DNA of 35,082 bases from JALHNF01 sp031972295 (GCA_031972295.1 DALYEZ010000007.1:1-35082); one strand, 5' to 3'; positions 5,886-15,033 are shown, numbered from the stretch's first letter. Program-made: numbers and translations. The notes: generated by a model not told the origin, from the sequence alone.

Positions 5886-7021
5886 TGTTTTACTGCATTT
5901 GCAACGACACTCACTACACCTTTATCAAACATATTCGGAAGAATCATATCAACCGTTGGATTTTCCACATAGGCTGCTAACTTTTGAGCCACAGATAAAA
6001 AAAGTGTGATATCAAACTGTCCAACATTCTCTTCAAGTGCGCCTTTAAAAAGTCCTGGGAAAACAAGAGAATTATTGAGCTGATTTGGATAATCACTTCT
6101 TCCGGTGGCTACAATAAACGCTCCGGCTTCCTTTGCAAGCTCAGGCATAATTTCTGGAGTGGGATTTGCAAGGGCGTAGATAATGGGACGCTCTGCCATG
6201 GTTCGTACCATTTCCTGTGTTAGTGCTCCCGCTACAGATAATCCAATAAAAATATGCGCAGCCTTTACTGCAAGTGCGAGAGTTCCAGCTTCGGGATTTG
6301 CTGTGCTTTTTTCAAGGAGCTCTTTTTTCTCTTTTGTTAGATCTGTACGGTCTTTATGAATAACCCCCTTACTATCACAAAACACGATGTTAGTAATGCC
6401 GTACGCAAGCAAAAGACGCGCTGTAGCCACTCCTGCCGCGCCAATACCATTTATAACCACTTTAGCTTCGGATGCATCCAATCCCCTCAATTTGAGGCTA
6501 TTTATGAGCCCAGCCAAGGCAACTGTCGCGGCACCCCATTGATCATCATGCATCACAGGAATAGGAAGCTCAGCCCGAAGTCGTTCTTCGATTTCGAAGC
6601 ACCGCGGCGCAGCGATGTCTTCTAGATTTATTCCACCAAACACTGGCGCCAACTGTTTGACTGCTTTAATAATCTCCTCTGTGTCTTGAGTGTCCAAACA
6701 AATAGGAAACGCATTCACCCCAGCGAATTCTTTAAAGATTGCCGCCTTACCTTCCATTACTGGGATCGCCGCATACGGACCAAGATTCCCAATACCTAAA
6801 ATCGCTGAACCATCAGAAACGACAGCGACCGTATTTTGTTTCAATGTATATTCCCGAGCAAGAGCTTTATTCTTTCCTATTTCAATACTTACCTGAGCAA
6901 CACCTGGACTGTATGCCTTGGAAAGCACCTCACGAGAATCAAGAGCAACTTTACTTTTGGTTTCTAATTTTCCTCGATGCTCTTTGTGAAAATCAAGTGC
7001 TTGTTCATAGATTGTTTTCAT
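5864..7021 (-). CDS. NAD(P)-dependent malic enzyme
   Basis: Malic enzyme oxidatively decarboxylates malate to pyruvate, producing NAD(P)H in the cytoplasm. At 385 residues it is the short prokaryotic form. Visible are Tyr37 in the AYSPGVA motif, catalytic Lys92 in E-G-K-A-A-I-F-K, metal ligands Glu134/Asp135 in NLEDI and Asp159/Asp160 in HDD, and a Rossmann loop INGIGAAGVATA. The normally conserved D-D-Q-H-G-T-A reads D-D-Q-W-G-A-A, with Trp162 in place of His. Cofactor preference cannot be read. It lies five bases after a small membrane-protein gene and overlaps tgt by 22 bases, so the three may form one unit. Confidence 0.93.
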   Translation of the reverse strand: MKTIYEQALDFHKEHRGKLETKSKVALDSREVLSKAYSPGVAQVSIEIGKNKALAREYTLKQNTVAVVSDGSAILGIGNLGPYAAIPVMEGKAAIFKEFAGVNAFPICLDTQDTEEIIKAVKQLAPVFGGINLEDIAAPRCFEIEERLRAELPIPVMHDDQWGAATVALAGLINSLKLRGLDASEAKVVINGIGAAGVATARLLLAYGITNIVFCDSKGVIHKDRTDLTKEKKELLEKSTANPEAGTLALAVKAAHIFIGLSVAGALTQEMVRTMAERPIIYALANPTPEIMPELAKEAGAFIVATGRSDYPNQLNNSLVFPGLFKGALEENVGQFDITLFLSVAQKLAAYVENPTVDMILPNMFDKGVVSVVANAVKQWNLNLK

Positions 7022-7026
7022 GAAAA

Positions 7027-7413
7027 CTAAAATCGATTACGAATAAGAATGAAGAGCCAATATAAGAAAAGAAAAAGGAAAATATAAAATAAAAATTTGT
7101 ATACAAAGAAAAGACTTAGGAGCAAAAGGATGATAAAGAAAACATAGCTGAGAATACTTTTGTTTGCTGTATCATTATCGATATCGTATTTGAAAGCATT
7201 TTTATAATGAATCAGCGTATTGCCAATTGATGTTCGCACGGAATCAATTCCTGCTAAAATGCCGCTCCCCGCACCCTCGACAGCATATTGCGTCTCGCTG
7301 GCAACTCCAGTACCCAACGACCACACTCCGTTACTTATTGCACGCTCAAGGGCGGTGTTAGTAACTAACAGAAATGCAATTATGATACTAAGGATGACAA
7401 CTGTTTTATTCAT
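7027..7413 (-). CDS. Small membrane protein of unknown function
   Basis: This 128-residue protein has an N-terminal hydrophobic segment (about 5-22), an Ala/Gly/Ser-rich central part (about 30-85) and two very hydrophobic C-terminal segments (about 86-122) that may form a hairpin, ending in a basic R-N-R-F tail. The central part is probably extracytoplasmic. No family is recognised. TACAAT lies seven bases before the ATG, suggesting leaderless transcription of this gene and perhaps the malic enzyme downstream. Confidence 0.75.
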   Translation of the reverse strand: MNKTVVILSIIIAFLLVTNTALERAISNGVWSLGTGVASETQYAVEGAGSGILAGIDSVRTSIGNTLIHYKNAFKYDIDNDTANKSILSYVFFIILLLLSLFFVYKFLFYIFLFLFLYWLFILIRNRF

Positions 7414-7433
7414 AGTGTGTATTGTACCCGAAC

Positions 7434-8210
7434 TTAGATAAAATCAAATTCTCGAAATACACGTTCGTAGAGTCCGATAATTCGTCGTGTTTCGCGTTCG
7501 GTGAGAGTAAACGCACTTCCCTCATGGGCAATCTGATTACGAACCTTATGTGCTTCCCATGCATCTTGTAAACTTTTAAATTTTTCTGGATCAGCAGACT
7601 TTAGCTGTTCACCAATCGATAAACCTTGATACCCTCTTCTGTCCAAAAGTTCAGCAAGCATAGTGTCTGCCTCTAAGATTGCTAATCGCCATTCTGGTTG
7701 ATTTAAAGACTGCGTATGTGCAAGAACTGTCGCCCAGCGTGGATGTTTATATTTAGGTGGTTCAATAGTGTGCGGCGCTTTATATGCTTCATTAAATTTT
7801 TTCTTAGCAATTTTGAGTTCTTCTTTCCAACGAATGTAGCTGAAGAAAATCATACCCGCAAGAATGAGTGCGATGAGTGCAAAAAAGTAGGCGAAGAAAT
7901 GAATAATCGAACCGAACACCGTATCATTGGTCGCAACACTTCCGCTACCAAATAATCTATCCCAAAATGAAGATCCACCATTTGTTGGATCAAGCGGATA
8001 TTTATCAAGGGCGTCAATAATACCATCGCCGTCTGTATCGGGATTAAATGGATCTGTACCAAGACCACGTTCTTCTTCGTCAGTAAGTCCGTCACCATCA
8101 CTATCAAGTCCACTTGCTCCTGTTCCAAAAAGAATATTTCCTACCCAAGTAAAAAAGATATATATCTTGTAGAAAAAATAATCAATGCTGAGGAAGCGAA
8201 TGTTATCCAT
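7434..8210 (-). CDS. Membrane protein: calcium-type repeats outside, HEPN-like domain inside
   Basis: This 258-residue protein combines three parts. An N-terminal hydrophobic segment (about 12-28) is followed by two thrombospondin type-3/dockerin-like repeats (about 36-75) with D-S-D-G-D-G-L-T-D and D-T-D-G-D-G-I-I-D motifs, normally calcium-binding. A second membrane span (about 99-126) is followed by basic residues, placing the C-terminus inside the cell. The C-terminal domain (about 155-258) is helical and contains R-N-Q-I-A-H (224-229), matching the R-x4-H motif of HEPN domains, many of which are RNases. The ATG at 8210 is preferred over an in-frame TTG at 8219; it overlaps the gatA stop by eight bases. 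Function is unknown; nuclease activity is speculation. Confidence 0.8.
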   Translation of the reverse strand: MDNIRFLSIDYFFYKIYIFFTWVGNILFGTGASGLDSDGDGLTDEEERGLGTDPFNPDTDGDGIIDALDKYPLDPTNGGSSFWDRLFGSGSVATNDTVFGSIIHFFAYFFALIALILAGMIFFSYIRWKEELKIAKKKFNEAYKAPHTIEPPKYKHPRWATVLAHTQSLNQPEWRLAILEADTMLAELLDRRGYQGLSIGEQLKSADPEKFKSLQDAWEAHKVRNQIAHEGSAFTLTERETRRIIGLYERVFREFDFI

Positions 8211-9603
8211 GATTTTCAAATATTTTACCTATCTCAAAAAGACTTGCGTCATTCCACTGTGCGGCCATCAATTGAATACCGAGCGGTAAATTATTTTTTG
8301 TTTTTCCTGATGGGATAGAGACTGCAGGAATTTGTGCAATATTTACAGGTACAGTGAAAATATCCGCAAGGTACATCGCCAGTGGGTCTTTTGTTTTCTC
8401 ACCAAAAGTAAACGCAGGGATCGGAGATGTTGGAGTTGCAATAAATTCGACCTGCTCGAATGCTTTTGCAAAGTCTTTTATGATCGCAGCTCGGAGCGCG
8501 ACTGCTTTTTTATAGAAAGCGTCGTAATACCCATGAGAGAGCACGTAACTCCCAAGCATAATGCGTCGCTGTACTTCTTTACCAAATCCGGAACCACGAG
8601 TATTTATGTACGTTTCGTCTGGTGTTGTTCCTGGAACCGAAAGTCCAAATCGTACACCATCAAATCGTGCGAGGTTTGTAGACGCTTCAGCCGGCATAAT
8701 GATGTAGTACACAGCGAGTGCATAATGCGCGAGAGATAAATCAATCGGTACAATTTCATATCCCTTAGCTTCAAAAGCCTTAAGAGATGCTTTGAAATTC
8801 TCAAGCACTTCCGTATCTACCCCTTCGCGTTCAACAAATGAAAACGGTACTCCAATTTTTTTGTTTTTAATTCCCTTTGTAACTCTTTTTTCTTGTGGAA
8901 CAGAAGTACCATCCTTACGATCATACTCTGCAAGGACTTTGTACACGAGCTCAGCGTCCTCTGTATTATGTGTAAATGGTCCAATTTGATCGAGTGAACT
9001 TCCCATTGCCATAAGACCAAACCGCGAAACAGCTCCGTAAGTAGGCATAAATCCAACAACGCCACACAAAGATGCTGGCTGGCGAATAGAACCACCTGTG
9101 TCTGAGCCGAGTGTAATAGTAGCTAAGTCTGCAGCAAGTGCCGCCGCAGAGCCACCAGATGAACCCCCGGGTACACGCGAAAGATCGTGAGGATTTTTAG
9201 TTGCCCCATAGGCAGAGTTTTCTGTAGAACTTCCCATAGCAAACTCGTCCATGTTCAAGCGCCCTAAAAAGATAGCGCCCGCTTTTTGTAGATTTTGTAC
9301 AACAGTCGATGAATACGTAGCAACATACGGCTCTAAAATTTTAGATCCAGCGCTCGCATGAAAACCGGCACGTAAAATATTATCCTTGAGTCCAATACAT
9401 ACGCCAGCAAGTGGTAAGACTTCACCTGCCTCAATACGATTATCAACAACACATGCCTGTTCTAGGACATCAGAATAAATCTCTAAATACGCGTTAATAT
9501 TTTTATTTTTTTCTTCAATTCGATGTAAATAATCCTGTGCAATTTCCACAGCTTTTTTTTCTTTCGAAGAAACAAGTTTTACTATTTGGTAAGCGGTGTA
9601 CAT
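8203..9603 (-). CDS. gatA: Asp-tRNA(Asn)/Glu-tRNA(Gln) amidotransferase subunit A
   Basis: GatA is the glutaminase subunit of GatCAB, which converts mischarged Glu-tRNA(Gln) and/or Asp-tRNA(Asn) to the amidated form. The amidase-signature triad is intact: Lys73 in G-L-K-D-N, cis-Ser148 in GGSSGGS and nucleophile Ser172 in GSDTGGSIRQ, each offset by six from the Staphylococcus aureus enzyme. At 466 residues it is slightly shorter than usual. It follows gatC with a five-base spacer, so both are surely co-expressed; gatB is not in this window. The last codons overlap the next gene's start (ATGGATAA), suggesting coupling to the membrane protein. Confidence 0.95.
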   Translation of the reverse strand: MYTAYQIVKLVSSKEKKAVEIAQDYLHRIEEKNKNINAYLEIYSDVLEQACVVDNRIEAGEVLPLAGVCIGLKDNILRAGFHASAGSKILEPYVATYSSTVVQNLQKAGAIFLGRLNMDEFAMGSSTENSAYGATKNPHDLSRVPGGSSGGSAAALAADLATITLGSDTGGSIRQPASLCGVVGFMPTYGAVSRFGLMAMGSSLDQIGPFTHNTEDAELVYKVLAEYDRKDGTSVPQEKRVTKGIKNKKIGVPFSFVEREGVDTEVLENFKASLKAFEAKGYEIVPIDLSLAHYALAVYYIIMPAEASTNLARFDGVRFGLSVPGTTPDETYINTRGSGFGKEVQRRIMLGSYVLSHGYYDAFYKKAVALRAAIIKDFAKAFEQVEFIATPTSPIPAFTFGEKTKDPLAMYLADIFTVPVNIAQIPAVSIPSGKTKNNLPLGIQLMAAQWNDASLFEIGKIFENHG

Positions 9604-9608
9604 ACAGA

Positions 9609-9884
9609 TTATAAAATTTGTTTTACCTTTACATATCCCCCTTCAGTGTGCGGTGTCTCACGCAAAAAAGCATCTTTGAAATGAGCTTCTTCCACAACAT
9701 CATCCCTAAATACATTAGAAACAGTCGATATATCGTGAACTTCTGAAACATCCACTGATTGAATCTCTGAAACATAAGAAAGAATAGACGAAAAGTCTTC
9801 AGCATATTTCTTGGCCTCAACATCCGAAACATGAATCCGGGAAAGGGCTGCAAGGTTTTTAATGTCAGTTTCTTCTAACTTCAT
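9609..9884 (-). CDS. gatC: Asp-tRNA(Asn)/Glu-tRNA(Gln) amidotransferase subunit C
   Basis: At 91 residues this is the small GatC subunit that wraps between GatA and GatB and stabilises the complex. It shows the family's helical N-terminus (D-I-K-N-L-A-A-L-S-R), the D-F-S-S-I-L-S-Y middle and the typical C-terminal L-R-E-T-P sequence. It is directly upstream of gatA. TATTCT lies six bases before the ATG and no Shine-Dalgarno is seen, so the gatCA message is probably leaderless. Confidence 0.93.
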   Translation of the reverse strand: MKLEETDIKNLAALSRIHVSDVEAKKYAEDFSSILSYVSEIQSVDVSEVHDISTVSNVFRDDVVEEAHFKDAFLRETPHTEGGYVKVKQIL

Positions 9885-9896
9885 ATCTACAGAATA

Positions 9897-11927
9897 TCAT
9901 GATTTCTTACTGTTTATAAGCTGCAAAAAATCATTCTCAGAAAGTACCCGGACACCTTTTTTTTGTGCTTCGTCAAGCTTACTTCCTGGATTTTCTCCCG
10001 CAACAACAAAGCTTGTTTTTGAAGATACTGTGTTTGTTACCGTCCCGCCACGCTTTCGTATTTCTTCACCCGCTTTTTCACGAGAATACGCCTCCAGAGT
10101 TCCTGTCAAAACAAATGTTTTATCTTGTAAAGAACTACTCACCTTTTCAACGACAAATGGTTCGATGGTCAGGTAATGTAAAAGATCTTGATACATCTTT
10201 TTGTTTTTTGAATCCGCAAACCAAGATACAAAAGATTTTGCAACAGCGCCACCCACACCGTATAAGGCTTCGATTTCCATTTCAGTAACGTCAAAAACTT
10301 TTTCTGGTTTTTGAATATGCGTAGCAAGTAAACGAGCGTTTTCTTCGCCTACATGCCGAATACCTAACGAAAATAAAAATTTATCAAATGGTTGTTTTCG
10401 CGCACCTGTAATCGCTTCAATAAGATTCTCGGCTGACTTTTCACCAAAACTAGGTAACCCCTCTATGTCTTCTTTTTTAAGTCGAAATATATCAGCATAT
10501 GTATGCACAAGTCCAAGATCAATAAACGTCTCCAAAATCTTTTCACCCAAACCATCTATATTTAAAGCTTTACGACTTACAAAATGAATAATATTTTCTC
10601 GATGCTTAGCAGGACAGCTCTTATTCTTGCAGTACACCGCAACCGAATCATCTCCAGATACTGATTGCTCATTTTTTAACACAGAACCACACGCAGGACA
10701 AACCGTCGGCATGACAAAACGTTTTGCATTTTTAGGACGCAAGCTCGTCACCACATCAAAAATTTCTGGGATCACATCTCCAGCCTTACGAAGCATCACT
10801 GTATCTCCAATACGCACATCAAGACGTTCTATTTCTTCTCTATTGTGCAGTGTTGCCCGCTTAACCAAGGAACCCGCAACACGTGTTCCTTCAAGCTCCG
10901 CCACAGGAGTAATAGCACCTGTACGACCAACCTGAAGCGTAATTCCTTTTAGTTTTGTAGTTACTTCTTCTGCTGGAAACTTGTAGGCAATTCCAAAACG
11001 AGGAGCTTTAGCAGTGTATCCAAGGCGCTCACACAGAGATTGTTCATTAACCTTAACAACAAGACCATCGATACCATACCGCTCATTATGTCTGCGTGTT
11101 ATCCAGGAATGATAAAACTTGTCTACCTCTTCAAGATTCATGCAGTGTTTTGAATCTGCATTGACTTCAAATCCGAGTTTTTTTAACAAATCCAACTCCT
11201 CCCATTGAGAATTAAAAATATTTTTACCTTTTATACCTTCAATGTCATAGGCAAAAATATGAATATTTCTTTTTGCAACAATATTTGCATCAAGTTGTCG
11301 AAGTGTGCCCGCAGCAAGGTTTCGAGTATTCGCATACAAAGGCAATCCCTCACGAACTCGATCTTTATTGATTTTTTCAAGATCATGTTTGTCTATCCAC
11401 GCCTCTCCAATGACCGTCATTGAAACTGGTTCTGAAAGGAACAGGGGGATCGATTTTACAGTCTTTATATTCTCAGTAATATCTTCACCCGTTTCTCCAT
11501 CACCACGTGTTGCCGCACGAACAAGAACACCTTCTTCATAAGTGAGAATAATTTTTAAACCGTCTATCTTGAGCTCTGCGACGTACGTTGGGCGCTCTTT
11601 AATATTTTCTTTGTCTAAAATATTAGTGAGCTTTTTCTGCCACGCAAGAAGTTCTTCAAAAGAAAAAACGTTATCATACGACCATTGCGGAATTTCATGC
11701 TTTACCTTTTTAAACTCAGTTAGCGGTTCACCACCCACACGATGCGTTGGACTCATGGGATGATCGAATTTTGGAAACTCCTTTTCTAAAGTATCAAGTT
11801 CACGAATAAGTGAATCATATATTTCATCAGAAATTTCTGGCGTATCAAGAGTATGATACAGATATCGATGATGCTCAAGCGTCAAGCGAAGCTCTTGTAT
11901 ACGCCCTTTAGCAACGCTTTCTTTCAT
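9897..11927 (-). CDS. ligA: NAD-dependent DNA ligase
   Basis: LigA seals nicks during replication and repair using NAD. The 676 residues follow the standard order: domain Ia with H-H-R-Y-L-Y-H (18-25), the adenylation domain with Lys120 in K-I-D-G, an OB fold, a four-cysteine zinc finger (C-P-A-C and C-x4-C, about 412-436), helix-hairpin-helix repeats (about 440-580) and a C-terminal BRCT domain (about 590-670). The zinc cysteines are intact. The usual M-L-S-L segment before the adenylation core reads Q-W-S-Y here (81-84). TAAAAT lies seven bases before the ATG, so it probably has its own leaderless promoter although it follows the pilus operon by three bases. Confidence 0.96.
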   Translation of the reverse strand: MKESVAKGRIQELRLTLEHHRYLYHTLDTPEISDEIYDSLIRELDTLEKEFPKFDHPMSPTHRVGGEPLTEFKKVKHEIPQWSYDNVFSFEELLAWQKKLTNILDKENIKERPTYVAELKIDGLKIILTYEEGVLVRAATRGDGETGEDITENIKTVKSIPLFLSEPVSMTVIGEAWIDKHDLEKINKDRVREGLPLYANTRNLAAGTLRQLDANIVAKRNIHIFAYDIEGIKGKNIFNSQWEELDLLKKLGFEVNADSKHCMNLEEVDKFYHSWITRRHNERYGIDGLVVKVNEQSLCERLGYTAKAPRFGIAYKFPAEEVTTKLKGITLQVGRTGAITPVAELEGTRVAGSLVKRATLHNREEIERLDVRIGDTVMLRKAGDVIPEIFDVVTSLRPKNAKRFVMPTVCPACGSVLKNEQSVSGDDSVAVYCKNKSCPAKHRENIIHFVSRKALNIDGLGEKILETFIDLGLVHTYADIFRLKKEDIEGLPSFGEKSAENLIEAITGARKQPFDKFLFSLGIRHVGEENARLLATHIQKPEKVFDVTEMEIEALYGVGGAVAKSFVSWFADSKNKKMYQDLLHYLTIEPFVVEKVSSSLQDKTFVLTGTLEAYSREKAGEEIRKRGGTVTNTVSSKTSFVVAGENPGSKLDEAQKKGVRVLSENDFLQLINSKKS

Positions 11928-11929
11928 AA

Positions 11930-12559
11930 CTAGTATTTTACCTCAATTGCTCGCTCAACACGCTTTGCATTCTCACTGTCACAATCATTGTATCCCCGTG
12001 ATTCTATAATGGTATCAAAGCCACTTTTAGGATTCCCAGTAATGGCCGCTGAATTATATCTTTTTGAGACCCGTACACGAGCACACACTTTTCGATCGCT
12101 TGTTGTATCAAAAGCGAAGTTTGAAAGAGTCACAAATCCAGGAACCTCATCAATATCAGAAGTATCTTCGACAGAAATATCATACATTATGCCAGTACCA
12201 CAAACAAAGGACTCCTCACTCGCTAATTCCGTAGCAACTTGGCCTGAGTCAGGGTAGCCAGCTGAGACAATGTCCGGATTATCTATTGAGAGTCCAAACA
12301 TACCTGTGTAGTTATATGGAAATTGTTGATCTGGAAAACTACTTGGGTCACGTGAGGTATGTGTATCCCAATATAAAGCACACTCAGCGCCCGCATCAGC
12401 TGCATAGAATGCAATTTGGGAGTCTTTTGCCGAAGAAGTGAGAACAATCTGCTTCAAAAGAATATTAAAAATACCGAATGCAAGCGCAAGAACAATACTC
12501 GACAAAAGAAGTGAGAACGCAAGAACAAAACCTTTTTTATATGCTGTTATAATTGCCAT
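11930..12559 (-). CDS. PilX-like minor pilus protein
   Basis: The last gene of the pilus cluster encodes 209 residues with a short basic leader (A-Y-K-K-G-F) and a hydrophobic helix V-L-A-F-S-L-L-L-S-S typical of PilX/PulK-type minor pseudopilins. The Glu at mature position 5 is lacking, as is common in this class. The rest contains several cysteines and ends in a basic/hydrophobic strand. It probably sits at the pilus tip or helps initiate assembly. Its ATG overlaps the end of the preceding pilV-like gene by 13 bases. The sequence alone does not settle which minor pilin it is. Confidence 0.75.
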   Translation of the reverse strand: MAIITAYKKGFVLAFSLLLSSIVLALAFGIFNILLKQIVLTSSAKDSQIAFYAADAGAECALYWDTHTSRDPSSFPDQQFPYNYTGMFGLSIDNPDIVSAGYPDSGQVATELASEESFVCGTGIMYDISVEDTSDIDEVPGFVTLSNFAFDTTSDRKVCARVRVSKRYNSAAITGNPKSGFDTIIESRGYNDCDSENAKRVERAIEVKY

Positions 12560-13083
12560 GGTGTTAAATAATCAGTTACCGTAAAGCTTCGCTCGTCGAT
12601 TCCGTTTGTGTTCCATAATACCGTAACCTCCACTTGAACACGTTCGAAAGAAGGTTTACCAACCCGTGTTGTTTTTACTGTTCTTAAAAACCACTTGTTC
12701 GATCCATCTACTGGTGCATAGGAATATTTTCCATCTTTTTGTTTATACAGAAGATCACATTTTCCTCGACATTCATCAACTGAGCCGCCGCTTAAAACAT
12801 CAAACTGACATCCTTCATCAGACATACAATTATCAATATTTGATTTGAAGTCAACCCACGCGCCACTCGGAGAAGGGTTCAGACTTGCGTTGTCACGAGT
12901 AAGGCGCACGAATTCAACAGCTTCCTGAGCAAGATAGGATGCAGTAGACTGATCTCGCACAAAATTTGAATACGCGTACGCCTTTGAGCCAATAGTGAGT
13001 GGTACCACAACTGCAGTAATAAGAATAAAGATAGCCACTAATACTTCAATAAGTGTGAATCCTTTATTTTTTTGTTGCGTCAT
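12547..13083 (-). CDS. PilV-like minor prepilin
   Basis: A 178-residue prepilin with a type III leader M-T-Q-Q-K-N-K-G, cleaved before Phe, then T-L-I-E-V-L-V-A-I with Glu at mature position 5. PilD, encoded in the same cluster, should process it. The mature part carries paired cysteines (C-M-S-D-E-G-C, and a C-R-G-K-C motif) that could form disulfides outside the cell. The ATG at 13083 is preferred because it gives a normal short leader; an in-frame ATG at 13095 overlaps the preceding stop and gives an 11-residue leader. Confidence 0.85.
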   Translation of the reverse strand: MTQQKNKGFTLIEVLVAIFILITAVVVPLTIGSKAYAYSNFVRDQSTASYLAQEAVEFVRLTRDNASLNPSPSGAWVDFKSNIDNCMSDEGCQFDVLSGGSVDECRGKCDLLYKQKDGKYSYAPVDGSNKWFLRTVKTTRVGKPSFERVQVEVTVLWNTNGIDERSFTVTDYLTPWQL

Positions 13084-13084
13084 T

Positions 13085-13642
13085 TTATTTATCATAGAGT
13101 CTTTGGGTTGCAAGTGACTGAAAAGAAAAATCAAAATTATGCTCATTGTTTAGAAGAAGCGTTGTTCCTTTTACAAAAATCTTCACATGTGCCTGAACAC
13201 CATCTCCAATAGAACCACCATTGACTTCAAAAGTAAGATTTTCAATGGCAATATCAGGAGAGGTAATAGCAACTTGCGGACCACCGTTTACTGTTCGTGC
13301 CATCTGAAACGGAGATTCTTTTTGTCCTAACACAGAAGGCCCTTCTACGAGCTCGTACGTTACAATATTTCCACTCTGATCTCTAAATGAAATATTGTTT
13401 CCATCGCAACCTGGTCCAACCTGACAATAGTCATATCCTAGACGAATATTTCGCATCATGGTTTCCATGGCAAGGTTTGCATTATCCATGGCATTTCGGA
13501 CACTTTGAACTTTTTTATTAACATCAACCATTTTTAGAAATGCACCGAGTGTTGTAGTAACCACAATCATAAAAATAGCGATTGCTACAAGCATCTCCAC
13601 AAGAGTAAATCCTTTCTGAATTGTGGGCGAGAAAACTTTCAT
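13085..13642 (-). CDS. PilW-like minor prepilin
   Basis: This 185-residue prepilin has the leader M-K-V-F-S-P-T-I-Q-K-G, cleaved before F-T-L-V-E-M-L, with Glu5 present. The length and internal pattern (two cysteines near residues 80-86, and a beta-rich second half) suit PilW/GspJ-type minor pilins that prime pilus assembly. TATACT (13659-13654) lies 11 bases before the ATG, giving a possible internal promoter for the last three pilin genes. Confidence 0.82.
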   Translation of the reverse strand: MKVFSPTIQKGFTLVEMLVAIAIFMIVVTTTLGAFLKMVDVNKKVQSVRNAMDNANLAMETMMRNIRLGYDYCQVGPGCDGNNISFRDQSGNIVTYELVEGPSVLGQKESPFQMARTVNGGPQVAITSPDIAIENLTFEVNGGSIGDGVQAHVKIFVKGTTLLLNNEHNFDFSFQSLATQRLYDK

Positions 13643-13661
13643 GTGTTACCTATAGTATACC

Positions 13662-14240
13662 CTACCGCACTGAAATCTGCCCTGTGGTAAAGACTTCAAC
13701 ATTTCTTAGATACGAACCAGACCTATTTGAGACCTCAATTGAAATACTCGACGCTGAAGGATCTAGTGTGTCTCGTACACTAAAAGATGCGTCTGGATTT
13801 GGACGAACAAAAACAGCTGTAAGTGAATCTACCTCATTTTGTATTTTGGCACTCACACAACTAGGAATACACAACTTAGTAAGTCTTTCGCCACCGCCAA
13901 GCTTGAATGTTTCTAAAACAAAATCGAACTTTTCGTTAAAAATAAAATCCTTATCTGCATCGGAAAAAATAATCAAATCCGTATCACTTACAGTACGGTC
14001 AATGTGTACACCGTAACCAATGCTAAAGTTAGCCTCTCCCTCTTCGCGAACCGAAATCCCGTATATTTGGGCTTCACGATATACCGTTGCAATTTGAGCC
14101 GCGAGGTTATCAAGTGCACTTCGGCTTCGAAACTCAGGGTAATTAGCAAGAATAATTGCTGACATGATAGTAAAAATCCCTACGGAAATAATCATTTCAA
14201 CCAGTGTAAAGCCTTTGTCTTTATGTTTAAAATAGGTCAT
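13662..14240 (-). CDS. GspH/FimT-like minor prepilin
   Basis: This 192-residue prepilin has the leader M-T-Y-F-K-H-K-D-K-G, then F-T-L-V-E-M-I-I-S-V-G-I with Glu5. The helix continues into an N-L-A-A-Q-I segment and a beta-rich C-terminal domain, the GspH/FimT layout. FimT-type pilins bind DNA in some natural transformers; with comF nearby a DNA-uptake role is plausible but inferred. The start overlaps the end of pilD by 14 bases. Confidence 0.82.
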   Translation of the reverse strand: MTYFKHKDKGFTLVEMIISVGIFTIMSAIILANYPEFRSRSALDNLAAQIATVYREAQIYGISVREEGEANFSIGYGVHIDRTVSDTDLIIFSDADKDFIFNEKFDFVLETFKLGGGERLTKLCIPSCVSAKIQNEVDSLTAVFVRPNPDASFSVRDTLDPSASSISIEVSNRSGSYLRNVEVFTTGQISVR

Positions 14241-15027
14241 AGAAAAGTGATACTCCTAGTATATCGCTTTGTATGAACAAAAAGAATAGCGTTGCAAGAA
14301 TGATAAATGGGCCGAAAGGTATTTCCGACCCAAAACTAAATCGACGCGGTAAAAGATACGTGAGAATAATGGCAACGAGAGCACCAATCCAAAAAGAAAA
14401 AAGGAATGCGTGTATACCCATTACAAAACCAAGTAGAAATCCGACCCCAAGAAAAAGGGTTCCATCTGCAAAACCAATCCACTTCCCCTTTGACACAAGC
14501 CACAAGATAAAAATAGGTGTTGCTAAAATGATGCCTGAGAAAATATCAAGCAAAGTTCTCTCATTTCCGGCAAACAACAAAAGTGTATACACAAAGGAAA
14601 TACCCACAAAAGAATACAGAATGGAACTTGGAAGTATTTTATGTTTTAAGTCATAAACGAAAAGCACAACCAAAAGCGAACTTACAACTGCATAAAAGCA
14701 AAAAGTGATCAGAGTTTCTAACGAAATCTGAAAGACATCAAAAGTTGTGATGTATGCAGAAAGAACAAAAAGGATCCCTGTAAAAAACTCGACAAGTGGG
14801 TACTGTAACGAAAGGCGTGCCTGACATGTTTTACAGCGTCCTTTTTGTAATAAAAAACTAACAATTGGAATAAGTTCGTACCAAGTAAGAGTTTTGTTGC
14901 AAGAAAAACACCGAGAGCGCCCTTTGTGTATAGAAAATCCAGTGCCGAGACGGTATATTACTACGTTCAAAAAACTACCGATGATTGTACCTAAAATAAA
15001 AATAAGTCCGAGATTGAAAAATTCCAT
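14227..15027 (-). CDS. pilD: Prepilin leader peptidase / N-methyltransferase
   Basis: This A24-family aspartic peptidase, 266 residues, cleaves prepilin leaders at the inner membrane and methylates the new N-terminal Phe. The N-terminal domain has the E. coli/Pseudomonas-type tetracysteine pair C-F-S-C and C-K-T-C (about 42-73). The active-site aspartates are in Y-D-L-K-H-K and G-F-A-D-G-T, the latter replacing the textbook G-x-G-D. About seven membrane spans are visible. The start is set at 15027 (MEFFNLG) because TATAAT ends six bases before that ATG; an upstream in-frame start at 15045 would fall inside the promoter. Confidence 0.93.
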   Translation of the reverse strand: MEFFNLGLIFILGTIIGSFLNVVIYRLGTGFSIHKGRSRCFSCNKTLTWYELIPIVSFLLQKGRCKTCQARLSLQYPLVEFFTGILFVLSAYITTFDVFQISLETLITFCFYAVVSSLLVVLFVYDLKHKILPSSILYSFVGISFVYTLLLFAGNERTLLDIFSGIILATPIFILWLVSKGKWIGFADGTLFLGVGFLLGFVMGIHAFLFSFWIGALVAIILTYLLPRRFSFGSEIPFGPFIILATLFFLFIQSDILGVSLFYDLF

Positions 15028-15033
15028 ATCTAC

